Below are positions 1-4,647 of a DNA stretch of 6,318 nucleotides, one piece after another (position 1 is the stretch's first letter; every line of letters starts with the position of its first letter). The stretch comes from Muribaculaceae bacterium (lineage in GTDB: Bacteria; Pseudomonadota; Alphaproteobacteria; Rs-D84), in the NCBI GenBank assembly GCA_023665245.1, contig JAMPEH010000142.1, positions 1 through 6,318 of the forward strand. Reading direction: 5' to 3'. Position numbers and translations under genes: made by a program. The notes below the pieces were generated by a model. It was not told where the DNA came from and ran no database searches. It saw only the letters and a program-made list of their open reading frames with translations.

Positions 1-104
1 AGATTGACCGATATTTCTTCTCCGGCTGCGCATGTGCATATTTTCAGATTGCAGTGGACGTTTTCACCGATTTAAGATACAACCCCGATGAGTGGAACGA
101 CTGA
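1..104 (+). CDS. C-terminal end of a phage-type protein (5' end outside window)
   Basis: An open frame enters from the left edge and ends at a TGA at 102-104, giving about 33 residues that finish VDVFTDLRYNPDEWND. The stop lies inside the next gene, whose ATG is at 88, so the two overlap by 17 bp in different frames. This is the usual arrangement of translationally coupled phage structural genes. The visible part is aromatic-rich, with a small Cys-containing stretch (GCACAY) and no motif I can assign. The context next to a gp10-like tail gene suggests a neighbouring head-tail or tail component, but that is inference. It is called coding because of the overlap with a convincing gene and because the frame stays open from the edge. 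Confidence 0.55.
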   Translation, partial: IDRYFFSGCACAYFQIAVDVFTDLRYNPDEWND

Positions 105-519
105 CCAAGCTCTGCAAGAACGTCAGAAGTACGTTCAAGCCTTCAACTCGACGATGATCAAGATTTGGCGCGAGCAAATCGCTCTGCTTGGTGTCGTTGA
201 CACTGGGGCGCTTTACCGCTCGACGCTTGCCATAGGCATGACTGCCGACGGCAAGTATACCTCCATATCTCTTTCCCAATCATTCAACACCTATGGTCTG
301 TTTGTCGATTGGGGCACCGGCAGTAATACTCCACGAGGAAACCTCGGTGACATCGGGCGAGCCAACAATCGCAAGCGACGCCGTTGGTTCTCCCGAAAGT
401 ATTACGCCTCCTTCATGAACCTCAGAGAGTTCATGGCCGACTCGTTGGGGAAAGAGTGCGCCATGGCCATATCCAACGCTCTGACTCGCGACGCTTTGCG
501 TAAAGCGGTGACATTGTAG
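88..519 (+). CDS. HK97-gp10-like phage tail-component protein
   Basis: The product has 143 residues. Near residues 37-45 it carries VDTGALYRS and near 69-78 YGLFVDWGTG. This pairing of a VDTG segment with a Y..FV.WGT segment is characteristic of the HK97 gp10-like or tail-completion family, small proteins at the head-tail connector or tail tip. A very basic patch (RKRRRWFSRK) follows, then a helical C-terminus (NLREFMADSLGKE... ISNALTRDALRK). The length is normal for the family, so the gene looks intact. The ATG at 88 overlaps the preceding frame. The TAG stop at 517-519 falls inside the left arm of the first junction-element hairpin (511-525). A second, decayed homologue lies at about 4460-4592 and shares NxREF, LG and SNALTRD at identical spacing. 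The family assignment is from recalled motifs, not a search. Confidence 0.75.
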   Translation: MSGTTDQALQERQKYVQAFNSTMIKIWREQIALLGVVDTGALYRSTLAIGMTADGKYTSISLSQSFNTYGLFVDWGTGSNTPRGNLGDIGRANNRKRRRWFSRKYYASFMNLREFMADSLGKECAMAISNALTRDALRKAVTL

Positions 520-592
520 CCGACTGCCGCTGAGCTACAGATGCTCTGCGGCGGTCCACCTCCCGGCGGCATCCGAGAGTCGGCGACAATGT
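511..592. repeat. Junction element copy A (three-way-junction hairpin repeat)
   Basis: P1 pairs 511-525 with 578-592: 14 of 15 match, and the one A/C becomes a G-U wobble when read on the minus strand. P2 is GCCGC-T-GAGC (526-535) with GCTC-T-GCGGC (543-552) and a 7-nt loop TACAGAT. GGT lies at 553-555. P3 is CCACC/GGCGG (556-560, 565-569) with loop TCCC, and its A/C mismatch is also a G-U on the minus strand. The conserved CATCCGAG (570-577) abuts P1'. The left arm contains the gp10 stop codon. Flanks are AAGCGGTG on the left and GATTT on the right, as for copy D. Two wobbles favour a minus-strand RNA, but a DNA hairpin is possible. Confidence 0.75.
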
Positions 593-612
593 GATTTTAT
601 TATGCGGCAATC

Positions 613-684
613 GCCATAATTTGCCCTGCGGTTTCAACGACCTCCGGGCGGTTCATCGGGAGATGACATCCAAGAAAATATTGC
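613..684. repeat. Junction element copy E
   Basis: P1 is GCCATAATTT (613-622) with AAAATATTGC (675-684), 8 of 10 paired. P2 is GCCC (623-626) with GGGC (646-649), a 3x3 internal loop, GGT/ACC, and a 7-nt loop TTCAACG (633-639). GGT is at 650-652. P3 is TCATC/GATGA with loop GGGA (653-666). The conserved CATCCAAG is at 667-674, directly before P1'. The junction lengths equal those of copies A and C, although almost every stem base differs. P1 is the weakest of the set. Confidence 0.65.
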
Positions 685-701
685 TCATAGCCGCAATGGG
701 T

Positions 702-761
702 CAAACATCCCTTCGCAATCGTTGTGCTCCGGGCGGTGCCTGTCGGCCATCCAAGTGTTTG
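702..761. repeat. Junction element copy B
   Basis: P1 is CAAACA (702-707) with TGTTTG (756-761). P2 is CCC (709-711) with GGG (731-733), a 3x3 internal loop, GCA/TGC, and a 7-nt loop ATCGTTG (718-724). GGT is at 735-737. P3 is GCC/GGC with loop TGTC (738-747). The conserved CATCCAAG is at 748-755. The layout is the same as in copy E, including the 3x3 internal loop and loop size, but with different paired bases. This is the pattern expected when structure rather than sequence is maintained. Confidence 0.7.
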
Positions 762-792
762 CCTCTGATATTTCACCATCTGCACCGTGGTC

Positions 793-854
793 GCGGATTG
801 GTCTGTAGCCGTGAGGGCTGTCGACCGGTCCCTGTCGGGCATCCGAGAATCCGC
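793..854. repeat. Junction element copy C
   Basis: P1 is GCGGATT (793-799) with AATCCGC (848-854), 7 perfect pairs. P2 starts with no linker: GGTC (800-803) with GACC (823-826), a 3x3 internal loop, then AGCC/GGCT around a 5-nt loop (or AGC/GCT around 7 nt). GGT is at 827-829. P3 is CCC/GGG with loop TGTC (830-839). CATCCGAG is at 840-847. This is the cleanest copy. The distances between CATCC motifs across copies A, E, B and C are 97, 81 and 92 bp, not multiples of three overall, which argues against a repeated peptide. Confidence 0.75.
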
Positions 855-1405
855 TCATTCCTCTCATTCGTATATCATCATCTTTGGCAATTCGTTCCCA
901 TGCAGACGTAATATCGGGATGCAATTCTGCCGGGAGAGTTGATATAGCGTTTTGTCGAAGCAGATGCACAGCAGTCTGACCCCACGGCTCACCATCTTTT
1001 CCTCGCTGACGAGGCATCAGTGGCTTGTATTGACTGCCGTTCATCCACATCGCTGTCGGCAATCACCATTGACCTTTGTGCATCAAATCCATACATCCTT
1101 GATTTTGAGGATTGAAAAGCGTGTGCGACTCGCCACCGGCTTGCTCTCACAACACGAACTGAAAACATTCTACGATTGCGGATTGTCTGATTGCTCCGTA
1201 GCGGGCGCAGATACATATGGCGCCGCTTTTGGCTGCATCCACATCGCCACAGTCCTTGCCACACCCTTGACGCATACATACCGTCTCAACTGCTGCCACG
1301 ATGGGAGAAGTGATGGCCGCTGTCCGTCTGCGGAGCGACACTGCGCTGAGTTTTCTGCTGTTAGCTTTCTCTGCCGCGAAGTGTTGTGGAACGTCGCAGA
1401 CCGAG
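855..1405. other. Stretch with no confident gene; structured, possibly part of a minus-strand transcript
   Basis: All six frames have open stretches here but none is convincing. A plus frame is open at 952-1533 without a leader or recognisable product. A minus frame from 1515 to 685 is broken by two TGA codons. An irregular long hairpin is visible at 869-949: CGTATATCA pairs with TGATATAGCG with one bulged base, then GGCA/TGCC and TCCC/GGGA further in. It is about the size of the junction elements and sits next to them, but lacks GGT and CATCCRAG, so I do not count it as a copy. Small hairpins such as CCTCG/CGAGG near 1001-1014 add to the structured look. Confidence 0.35.
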
Positions 1406-1409
1406 CCAT
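1170..1409 (-). CDS. Doubtful 79-residue ORF behind a minus-strand promoter
   Basis: The ATG at 1409 lies about 11 bases beyond a well-formed TACATTTG -7 element, so a transcript would start only about six bases upstream. The product begins MARSATFHNTSRQRKLT and ends ATEQSDNPQS. It is basic and rich in Ser, Arg and Gln, with no family I recognise. It is antisense to a longer but less convincing plus frame (952-1533), and the other two minus frames are also partly open here. The frame may simply be the 5' part of a noncoding transcript running toward the junction-element array, or a decayed gene. The only positive evidence is the promoter-to-ATG spacing. Confidence 0.22.
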   Translation of the reverse strand: MARSATFHNTSRQRKLTAENSAQCRSADGQRPSLLPSWQQLRRYVCVKGVARTVAMWMQPKAAPYVSAPATEQSDNPQS

Positions 1410-1420
1410 TTTTCCTGTCG

Positions 1421-1449
1421 CAAATGTAGGACTGACCGTTCAACGCAAA
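1421..1449 (-). promoter_or_regulatory. Bacteroidetes-type promoter, minus strand
   Basis: Read on the minus strand there is TTTG (1449-1446), a 17-bp spacer, then TACATTTG (1428-1421), a full match to the TAnnTTTG -7 consensus of Bacteroidetes housekeeping promoters. Transcription would start near 1415 and run left through 1409 toward the junction elements at 854-511. It points away from the gene at 1630. Confidence 0.55.
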
Positions 1450-1575
1450 ATTGTAAACGATTTCCGCAACAATTTTATAAAAAATTGGGACGAGCCTCAA
1501 TTTTTGACCGGGCAAGCCTTAAAATTGTCTTGAAATTTTTGCTTGATTTCACTTTCTCAGTTCTCCAGTCATTGC

Positions 1576-1607
1576 AACGTAAAAATCGGGCTTCGGCCCA
1601 CAACGTT
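1576..1607. terminator. UUCG-capped hairpin; minus-strand terminator or 5' leader structure
   Basis: GGGC-TTCG-GCCC (1588-1599) is enclosed by AACGT (1576-1580) pairing with ACGTT (1603-1607). Read on the minus strand, the GGGC-CGAA-GCCC stem is followed by GATTTTT, the form of an intrinsic terminator. Read on the plus strand it lies in the leader of the ORF at 1630, 22 bases before its ATG, and has no T run. The function is therefore ambiguous. Confidence 0.45.
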
Positions 1608-1629
1608 TAACCCACAAAACTTCACTACA

Positions 1630-1917
1630 ATGGCAAAGAAAGCTAAAAAATCCGCAGAAAACACTACCGCACAGGTCGCTAACCCCGTAGCCGAACAGAC
1701 CCCGGCAATCACTTCAAAACTCATCGTGGCCAAGCGCAGCTTCAACCGTTGGTACGTCTACTTCCAGGGCGTGGCTCCCAAGGACAATGTGGGATGCGGA
1801 TGCAAGACCGCCAAAAGCGCAATGCGCTACATGCACCTGCTCAAAGCCCGCTACGGCGCGACAATCTCGCAGAACATCTACGAACGTCTCCAGTTCGAGG
1901 CTCAGAGAGAGGGCTAA
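1630..1917 (+). CDS. Small basic protein of unknown function (95 residues)
   Basis: The start chosen is the ATG at 1630, after an A-rich leader (TAACCCACAAAACTTCACTACA) typical of Bacteroidales; the frame is open further upstream, but that part covers the hairpin at 1576-1607. The N-terminus is Lys/Ala-rich and probably disordered (MAKKAKKSAENTTAQ, to about residue 35). A compact segment follows (KRSFNRWYVYFQGVAPKDNVGCGCKTAKSAMRYMHLLKARYG), with a GCGC cysteine pair and several aromatics. The C-terminus is helical. I do not recognise the family. The TAA stop sits in the loop of an 11-bp hairpin (1904-1929). Two more small ORFs follow in the same direction, so a cassette of small accessory genes is likely. 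Confidence 0.65.
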   Translation: MAKKAKKSAENTTAQVANPVAEQTPAITSKLIVAKRSFNRWYVYFQGVAPKDNVGCGCKTAKSAMRYMHLLKARYGATISQNIYERLQFEAQREG

Positions 1918-1929
1918 GGCCCTTTCTCT
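1904..1929 (+). terminator. Hairpin with stop codon in its loop; weak terminator candidate
   Basis: An 11-bp stem (1904-1914 with 1919-1929, one G-T pair) encloses the loop TAAG, whose TAA is the stop of the preceding ORF. It is followed only by TTCACG, so the T tract is poor. It may terminate, attenuate, or protect the 3' end. Confidence 0.45.
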
Positions 1930-1969
1930 TTCACGCCCGCTTTTCTATAACCCTAAAAATCTTACGGTT

Positions 1970-2170
1970 ATGTATGAGTACATCTGCTACACAAAACAAG
2001 GTCAATGGCGATTCTACGCCGACAATGATGCTGATTCTCTGCGAGTTGCATTATGGTACTGTTATCGTGACGGCGAGGATTTCATCAAGGTGGTTAGCAA
2101 TTTCGGCGGTCAGCCCTATACGCTGCGCATCTGCAAAATCGACAAAACAAATACTATATCAACCCTTTGA
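1970..2170 (+). CDS. Small protein of unknown function (66 residues)
   Basis: The ATG at 1970 follows a leader (TATAACCCTAAAAATCTTACGGTT) that closely resembles the leader of the ORF at 1630: TAACCC, a run of A, CTT..AC. This supports the start over the longer open frame. The product (MYEYICYTKQGQWRFYADNDADSLRVALWYCYRDGEDFIKVVSN...) is rich in aromatic and acidic residues, with two Tyr/Cys pairs, and reads like a small globular beta-rich domain. There is no signal peptide or membrane segment. I do not recognise the family. The next ATG lies 13 bases after the stop, so both are probably on one transcript. Confidence 0.55.
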   Translation: MYEYICYTKQGQWRFYADNDADSLRVALWYCYRDGEDFIKVVSNFGGQPYTLRICKIDKTNTISTL

Positions 2171-2183
2171 TCCCGACAGAATT

Positions 2184-2438
2184 ATGCATCTCGATTTAAC
2201 TTACTTCAGCACATCGGAACTCCATTACTGGAGAGGAACATTCCTCCACATCTGCGACGACTTCGCAGCACAAGCCTTCCCCGACTGGGATGACGAAGGC
2301 TTCCGCATCGTTCACGACCTGCACACAGTGCTGCTCGACGAAATAGACCGTCGCTCGTCAGAAGACGAAGTCTCACGTCCAAGCACTCCCACGAAGCCGA
2401 GGCTCCCGTGTGAGACAATCAGGATTTTGGAGGAGTGA
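2184..2438 (+). CDS. Small acidic protein of unknown function (84 residues)
   Basis: The ATG at 2184 opens MHLDLTYFSTSELHYWRGTFLHICDDFAAQAFPDWDDEGFRIVHDLHTVLLDEIDRRSSEDE, an amphipathic, acidic, helix-prone sequence. A Pro/Thr-rich tail follows (SRPSTPTKPRLPCETIRILEE). No family is recognised. The frame is open far upstream, but that part overlaps the two preceding small genes, so the short form is preferred. The 3' end is unusual: hairpins TCGTC/GACGA (2355-2368) and GTCTCAC/GTGAGAC (2370-2416) lie within the coding tail, and the TGA falls in the loop of a third (2422-2452). The tail's odd composition may reflect selection on RNA structure. Confidence 0.5.
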   Translation: MHLDLTYFSTSELHYWRGTFLHICDDFAAQAFPDWDDEGFRIVHDLHTVLLDEIDRRSSEDEVSRPSTPTKPRLPCETIRILEE

Positions 2439-2452
2439 CCTCCTCCAAATCC
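2422..2452 (+). terminator. Hairpin with stop codon in its loop
   Basis: GGAGGAG (2429-2435) pairs with CTCCTCC (2440-2446) around the loop TGAC. The stem continues outward as TTT/AAA and GGA/TCC with one bulged T. The TGA of the loop is the stop codon of the 84-residue ORF. CCTCTCGCGG follows, with no T run, so this hairpin alone is not a good terminator. Confidence 0.45.
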
Positions 2453-2457
2453 CTCTC

Positions 2458-2488
2458 GCGGCTGACCTCTCACGAGGTTGGCCGCTTT
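2458..2488 (+). terminator. Probable intrinsic terminator after the small-gene cluster
   Basis: A 12-bp stem (2458-2469 with 2474-2485, two G-T pairs) with loop TCAC is followed by TTTCTCTAT. It lies 6 bp after the previous hairpin and closes the plus-strand small-gene cluster before the palindrome array. Confidence 0.55.
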
Positions 2489-2515
2489 CTCTATGCACCG
2501 CTCCAATTGTCGCTG

Positions 2516-3016
2516 ATACCCTTCGGGTGGGAGCATCGCTGACGCTGATACCTTGCAGGTGGCTGATGGCTCGCTGTCGCTTATACCCTTCGGGTGGGTA
2601 GCACCGCTGACGCTGATACCTTGCAGGTGGCTTGCACCGCTCCGATTGTCGCTGATACCCTTCGGGTGAGAAGCACCGCTGACGCTATTACCTTGCAGGT
2701 GGCTGACTACGCTGTCGCTATACCTACGGTGATGGCACGGTCGGCACCGCCTCCCTTATACCTTGCAGGTGGCTTGCACCGCTCCGATTGTCGCTAATAC
2801 CCTTCGGGTGGAAGCTCCGCTGACGCTATTACCTTGCAGGTGGCTGTTGGCTCGCTATCGCTTATACCCTTCGGGTGGGAGCATCGCTGACGCTGATACC
2901 TTGCAGGTGGCTGTGGCTCGCTTCGCTTATACCTTCGGTGATGGCTCGGTCGGCACCGCCTCCCTTATACCTTGCAGGTGGCTCGGTGTCTTTTATTCTG
3001 TAGTAGCCTACGGCTA
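2516..3016. repeat. Array of about 15 short palindromes with TNC loops, spaced 32-39 bp
   Basis: Fourteen cores begin at 2516, 2548, 2583, 2616, 2655, 2688, 2720, 2758, 2797, 2829, 2864, 2896, 2929 and 2967; a diverged fifteenth is at 3004-3016. Type 1 is ACCC-TTC-GGGT, type 2 is ACCT-TGC-AGGT, type 3 is ACC-TAC-GGT or ACC-TTC-GGT, and the last is TAGCC-TAC-GGCTA. Type 2 occupies every second position without exception; types 1 and 3 fill the others. Spacers are related to each other (CGCTGACGCT, GCTCGCTNTCGCT, CACCGCTCCGATTGTCGCT, GGTCGGCACCGCCTCCCTT) and recur in a higher-order order. Stem changes are compensated on both sides. There is no continuous reading frame and no cas gene in the window. 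Confidence 0.75.
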
Positions 3017-3022
3017 ACTTTG
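2991..3022 (+). promoter_or_regulatory. Promoter for the 369-residue phage gene, giving an almost leaderless mRNA
   Basis: TAACTTTG (3015-3022) matches the -7 consensus, with a weak TTTT at 2991-2994 twenty bases upstream. The -7 TA overlaps the right arm of a TAGCC/GGCTA palindrome (3004-3016). The ATG is only 4 bases past the -7 element, so the transcript would start at or next to the initiation codon. Confidence 0.5.
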
Positions 3023-3026
3023 TGGT

Positions 3027-4136
3027 ATGGCACACAGAATAATAGACAAGCCCTTAGGCATAATGCTTTCGTCGAATGTCGGTGAAGTCCGAATCGATGT
3101 CGATGGGTCGTATGTGGATGTGCAACTCATTGCCACCGGCAACGTTGCAATCCTTTCGGAGCGTTACTACGCCTACGGCGGTATGGTAACGCTCTACGAC
3201 CTCGCATCGCTCATGGAATCCAACATGAGATCTTCGGGGGAGTCATACTCCAACTTCACCCTCCGCGTTTTTACGGATTCAACCTCCAACAAGGCTGACT
3301 CCGTGACTTTCAACATTCTATATTGCGACCGCTTTTCGGTCTGCACCGATGTTGAAACTTTCCTCCGTGAGAATTTTCTCACTTCGTTGCAGTATCGCCG
3401 TGTCGCCGATAACTCCACGACCTCACTGTTCTATTTCTCATTCAACGGTGAATCACTCGCTTACGGCATCGCTTATACCGCAAGACTTACCGATGGGCGC
3501 ACCGTCAACGGCTCGTTCGGCCTCGGCAGTGGAACTGCCTCCGGCAACGAGGTTCGGCAATTCAACATCAGCACCACCGCAATAAAGAGTGAAGTAGGGG
3601 GCGACTTCGGTGCAGATGTTGATAAGATTGAACTATTGTCGTTCACAGTCAGTTGCGGCCAACGCTCCATCGTCTGTTTCGTTGACCGCTCGTTGCCGGG
3701 CGATGCCGACTCTTTCGCGTTCCGCAACTGCTTCAACGTGTGGGATGTGGCCGTGTTGCCCCACATCACCACCGCCAAGACCGACGTTGACCGCTCAACA
3801 GCCGTTGTCAACGGTCGCTCGCAGTTCTACAACCAGTCAGTCGAGAAAAAATATGAGGTCTCAGCCGGGCCTCTGACCTCTGACGAGGCCAATTGGCTCG
3901 ACCAACTCTTAACGTCATACGATGTATTCCGTTTCGAGCCAAACGACTGCGACCCCGCAGACCCATATATCTTGCAGTCAATCCTCATAACGGATATGAC
4001 CTGCGAAATCTCCGACTCCGACGATAAGCCCAACACCGTCAAATTCACGTGGCGATACACCGACAACCGGCCTATCGTCCGTTTCTCGGCCTCTCGCGGC
4101 ATTTTCACCTCACCATTCGATTATCGTTACTCTTAA
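3027..4136 (+). CDS. Phage structural protein, probably tail (369 residues)
   Basis: A full-length plus-strand gene beginning MAHRIIDKPLGIMLSSNVGEVRIDVDGSYVDVQLIATGN. It is rich in beta-strand-type alternation, with acidic and Ser/Thr segments and no signal peptide or membrane helix. The C-terminal part (about 285-352: YEVSAGPLTSDEANWLDQLLTSYDVFRFEP... VKFTWRYTDNRP) resembles large structural proteins I recall from Bacteroidales prophages, usually annotated hypothetical. The next gene starts 4 bases after the TAA, so they form an operon. The partner gene, the adjacent gp10-like relic and the later fibre gene all point to a tail module. The exact role (tube, baseplate or tip) cannot be told from the sequence. 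Confidence 0.7.
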   Translation: MAHRIIDKPLGIMLSSNVGEVRIDVDGSYVDVQLIATGNVAILSERYYAYGGMVTLYDLASLMESNMRSSGESYSNFTLRVFTDSTSNKADSVTFNILYCDRFSVCTDVETFLRENFLTSLQYRRVADNSTTSLFYFSFNGESLAYGIAYTARLTDGRTVNGSFGLGSGTASGNEVRQFNISTTAIKSEVGGDFGADVDKIELLSFTVSCGQRSIVCFVDRSLPGDADSFAFRNCFNVWDVAVLPHITTAKTDVDRSTAVVNGRSQFYNQSVEKKYEVSAGPLTSDEANWLDQLLTSYDVFRFEPNDCDPADPYILQSILITDMTCEISDSDDKPNTVKFTWRYTDNRPIVRFSASRGIFTSPFDYRYS

Positions 4137-4140
4137 TCTC

Positions 4141-4374
4141 ATGGCACATTCAATCCATATTTCCACTGCAAGAACAATGCTCAACTCCGGCGACCCTATT
4201 GATATTTCCGTTTGGAAATCCGACGGCTCTATCCTCGAACTGAAAAATTGCATCTCACTCCGTTACAATTTTTACGGAGGATGGCGCAATGTCAAAATTC
4301 TCTCGTCCGGTGCTTGCAGAAAAATCAGAGATTGTTGCATCCATCGCGTTAATGGTCTGGAGGTCTTTCTATAA
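4141..4374 (+). CDS. Small phage-module protein (77 residues)
   Basis: The product runs MAHSIHISTARTMLNSGDPIDISVWKSDGSILELKNCISLRYNFYGGWRNVKILSSGACRKIRDCCIHRVNGLEVFL. It looks complete: beta-strand-rich, ending in a hydrophobic strand (GLEVFL), and matches a small conserved hypothetical that I recall from Bacteroidales phage cassettes. The ATG follows the upstream stop by 4 bases, implying co-translation with the 369-residue protein. The TAA is part of an AAGCGGTG octamer that abuts junction element copy D. A longer overlapping frame from 4289 is a shadow. The function is unknown; a small tail-assembly or connector role is inferred from position only. Confidence 0.7.
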   Translation: MAHSIHISTARTMLNSGDPIDISVWKSDGSILELKNCISLRYNFYGGWRNVKILSSGACRKIRDCCIHRVNGLEVFL

Positions 4375-4381
4375 GCGGTGT

Positions 4382-4448
4382 TACGGAGTTGCCTTTCAGC
4401 TAAGTGGGGCTTACAGACGGTGCCTCGCGGCCATCCGAGAACTCCGTA
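4382..4448. repeat. Junction element copy D (solitary)
   Basis: P1 is TACGGAGTT (4382-4390) with AACTCCGTA (4440-4448), 9 perfect pairs. GGT is at 4419-4421. P3 is GCC/GGC with loop TCGC (4422-4431). CATCCGAG is at 4432-4439, directly before P1'. The P2 region (4391-4418) holds TAAG/CTTA around a 5-nt loop, but its base does not pair as in the other copies. The element lies just after a stop codon, flanked by AAGCGGTG and GATTT exactly like copy A, more than 3.5 kb from the tandem set. Confidence 0.7.
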
Positions 4449-4459
4449 GATTTGTCGAT

Positions 4460-4592
4460 GCTGTCTCGCTAACACATATCGCTTCGGTCATGAACATCCG
4501 CGAATTTTTTTGCCTACAATCTCGGCATAGACCTTGCTGACACCGTCAGTAACGCCCTCACTCGCGACATTTCCCGCCGCTTCGCTAAGTGA
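4460..4592 (+). pseudogene. 3' remnant of a second gp10-like tail gene, frameshifted
   Basis: Reading from about 4463 gives SLTHIASVMNIREFF, matching SRKYYASFMNLREFM of the intact gene at 88-519. After a run of seven T (4505-4511) the match continues only if one T is skipped: AYNLGIDLADTVSNALTRDISRRFAK, then TGA at 4590-4592. Aligned this way there are no other gaps, and NxREF, LG and SNALTRD coincide. The N-terminal two thirds, with the VDTG and WGT motifs, are missing, and their place is taken by junction element D. The frame break in a homopolymer could be a sequencing error, but the missing 5' part is real. This is a relic, not a working gene. Confidence 0.75.
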
Positions 4593-4611
4593 AATTTATT
4601 TTGTAACTTTG
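4581..4611 (+). promoter_or_regulatory. Promoter of the sigma/anti-sigma unit
   Basis: TTCG (4581-4584, one off TTTG), a 19-bp spacer and TAACTTTG (4604-4611). The -35-side box lies in the last codons of the gp10 relic. GGTGT-CCA-ACACC, a small inverted repeat, follows at the expected start site (4613-4625). The -7 box and the next four bases are identical to the promoter at 3015. Confidence 0.6.
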
Positions 4612-4647
4612 TGGTGTCCAACACCTAAGAAAATATTTTGAGTTGAG

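Noticed and set aside
527..538. tRNA-like TAGCTCAGCGG on the minus strand
   Set aside because: No acceptor, anticodon and T arms can be built around it. The sequence is explained by the P2 hairpin of copy A.
511..854. Integron attC sites
   Set aside because: The hairpins follow genes and have variable stems, but the paired attC core boxes are absent, the conserved bases lie on one side only, and tandem copies have no cassettes between them.
685..1515. A minus frame that is continuous if two TGA codons (1149-1147 and 1065-1063) are read as Trp
   Set aside because: Other genes here end in TGA and use TGG for Trp, so the standard code applies. The frame also covers junction elements whose spacing is not in register. 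A decayed gene or chance is more likely.
952..1533. A 193-residue plus-strand open frame
   Set aside because: It has no suitable leader, its composition (many His, Cys, Arg) is not protein-like, and it overlaps a minus-strand promoter.
1749..2438. A 229-residue plus-strand frame containing the 84-residue ORF
   Set aside because: Its upstream part overlaps two better-supported small genes in other frames; the internal ATG at 2184 is preferred.
2516..3016. CRISPR array
   Set aside because: The spacing is CRISPR-like, but the repeats are only about 15 bp and alternate between two forms, and the spacers are related to each other. No cas gene is in the window.
2410..3017. Three overlapping open frames across the palindrome array
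   Set aside because: They arise from the repeats themselves; the frame changes with spacer length and no leader precedes them.
3473..3811. Minus-strand open frames opposite the 369-residue gene
   Set aside because: They are antisense shadows of a well-supported coding region.
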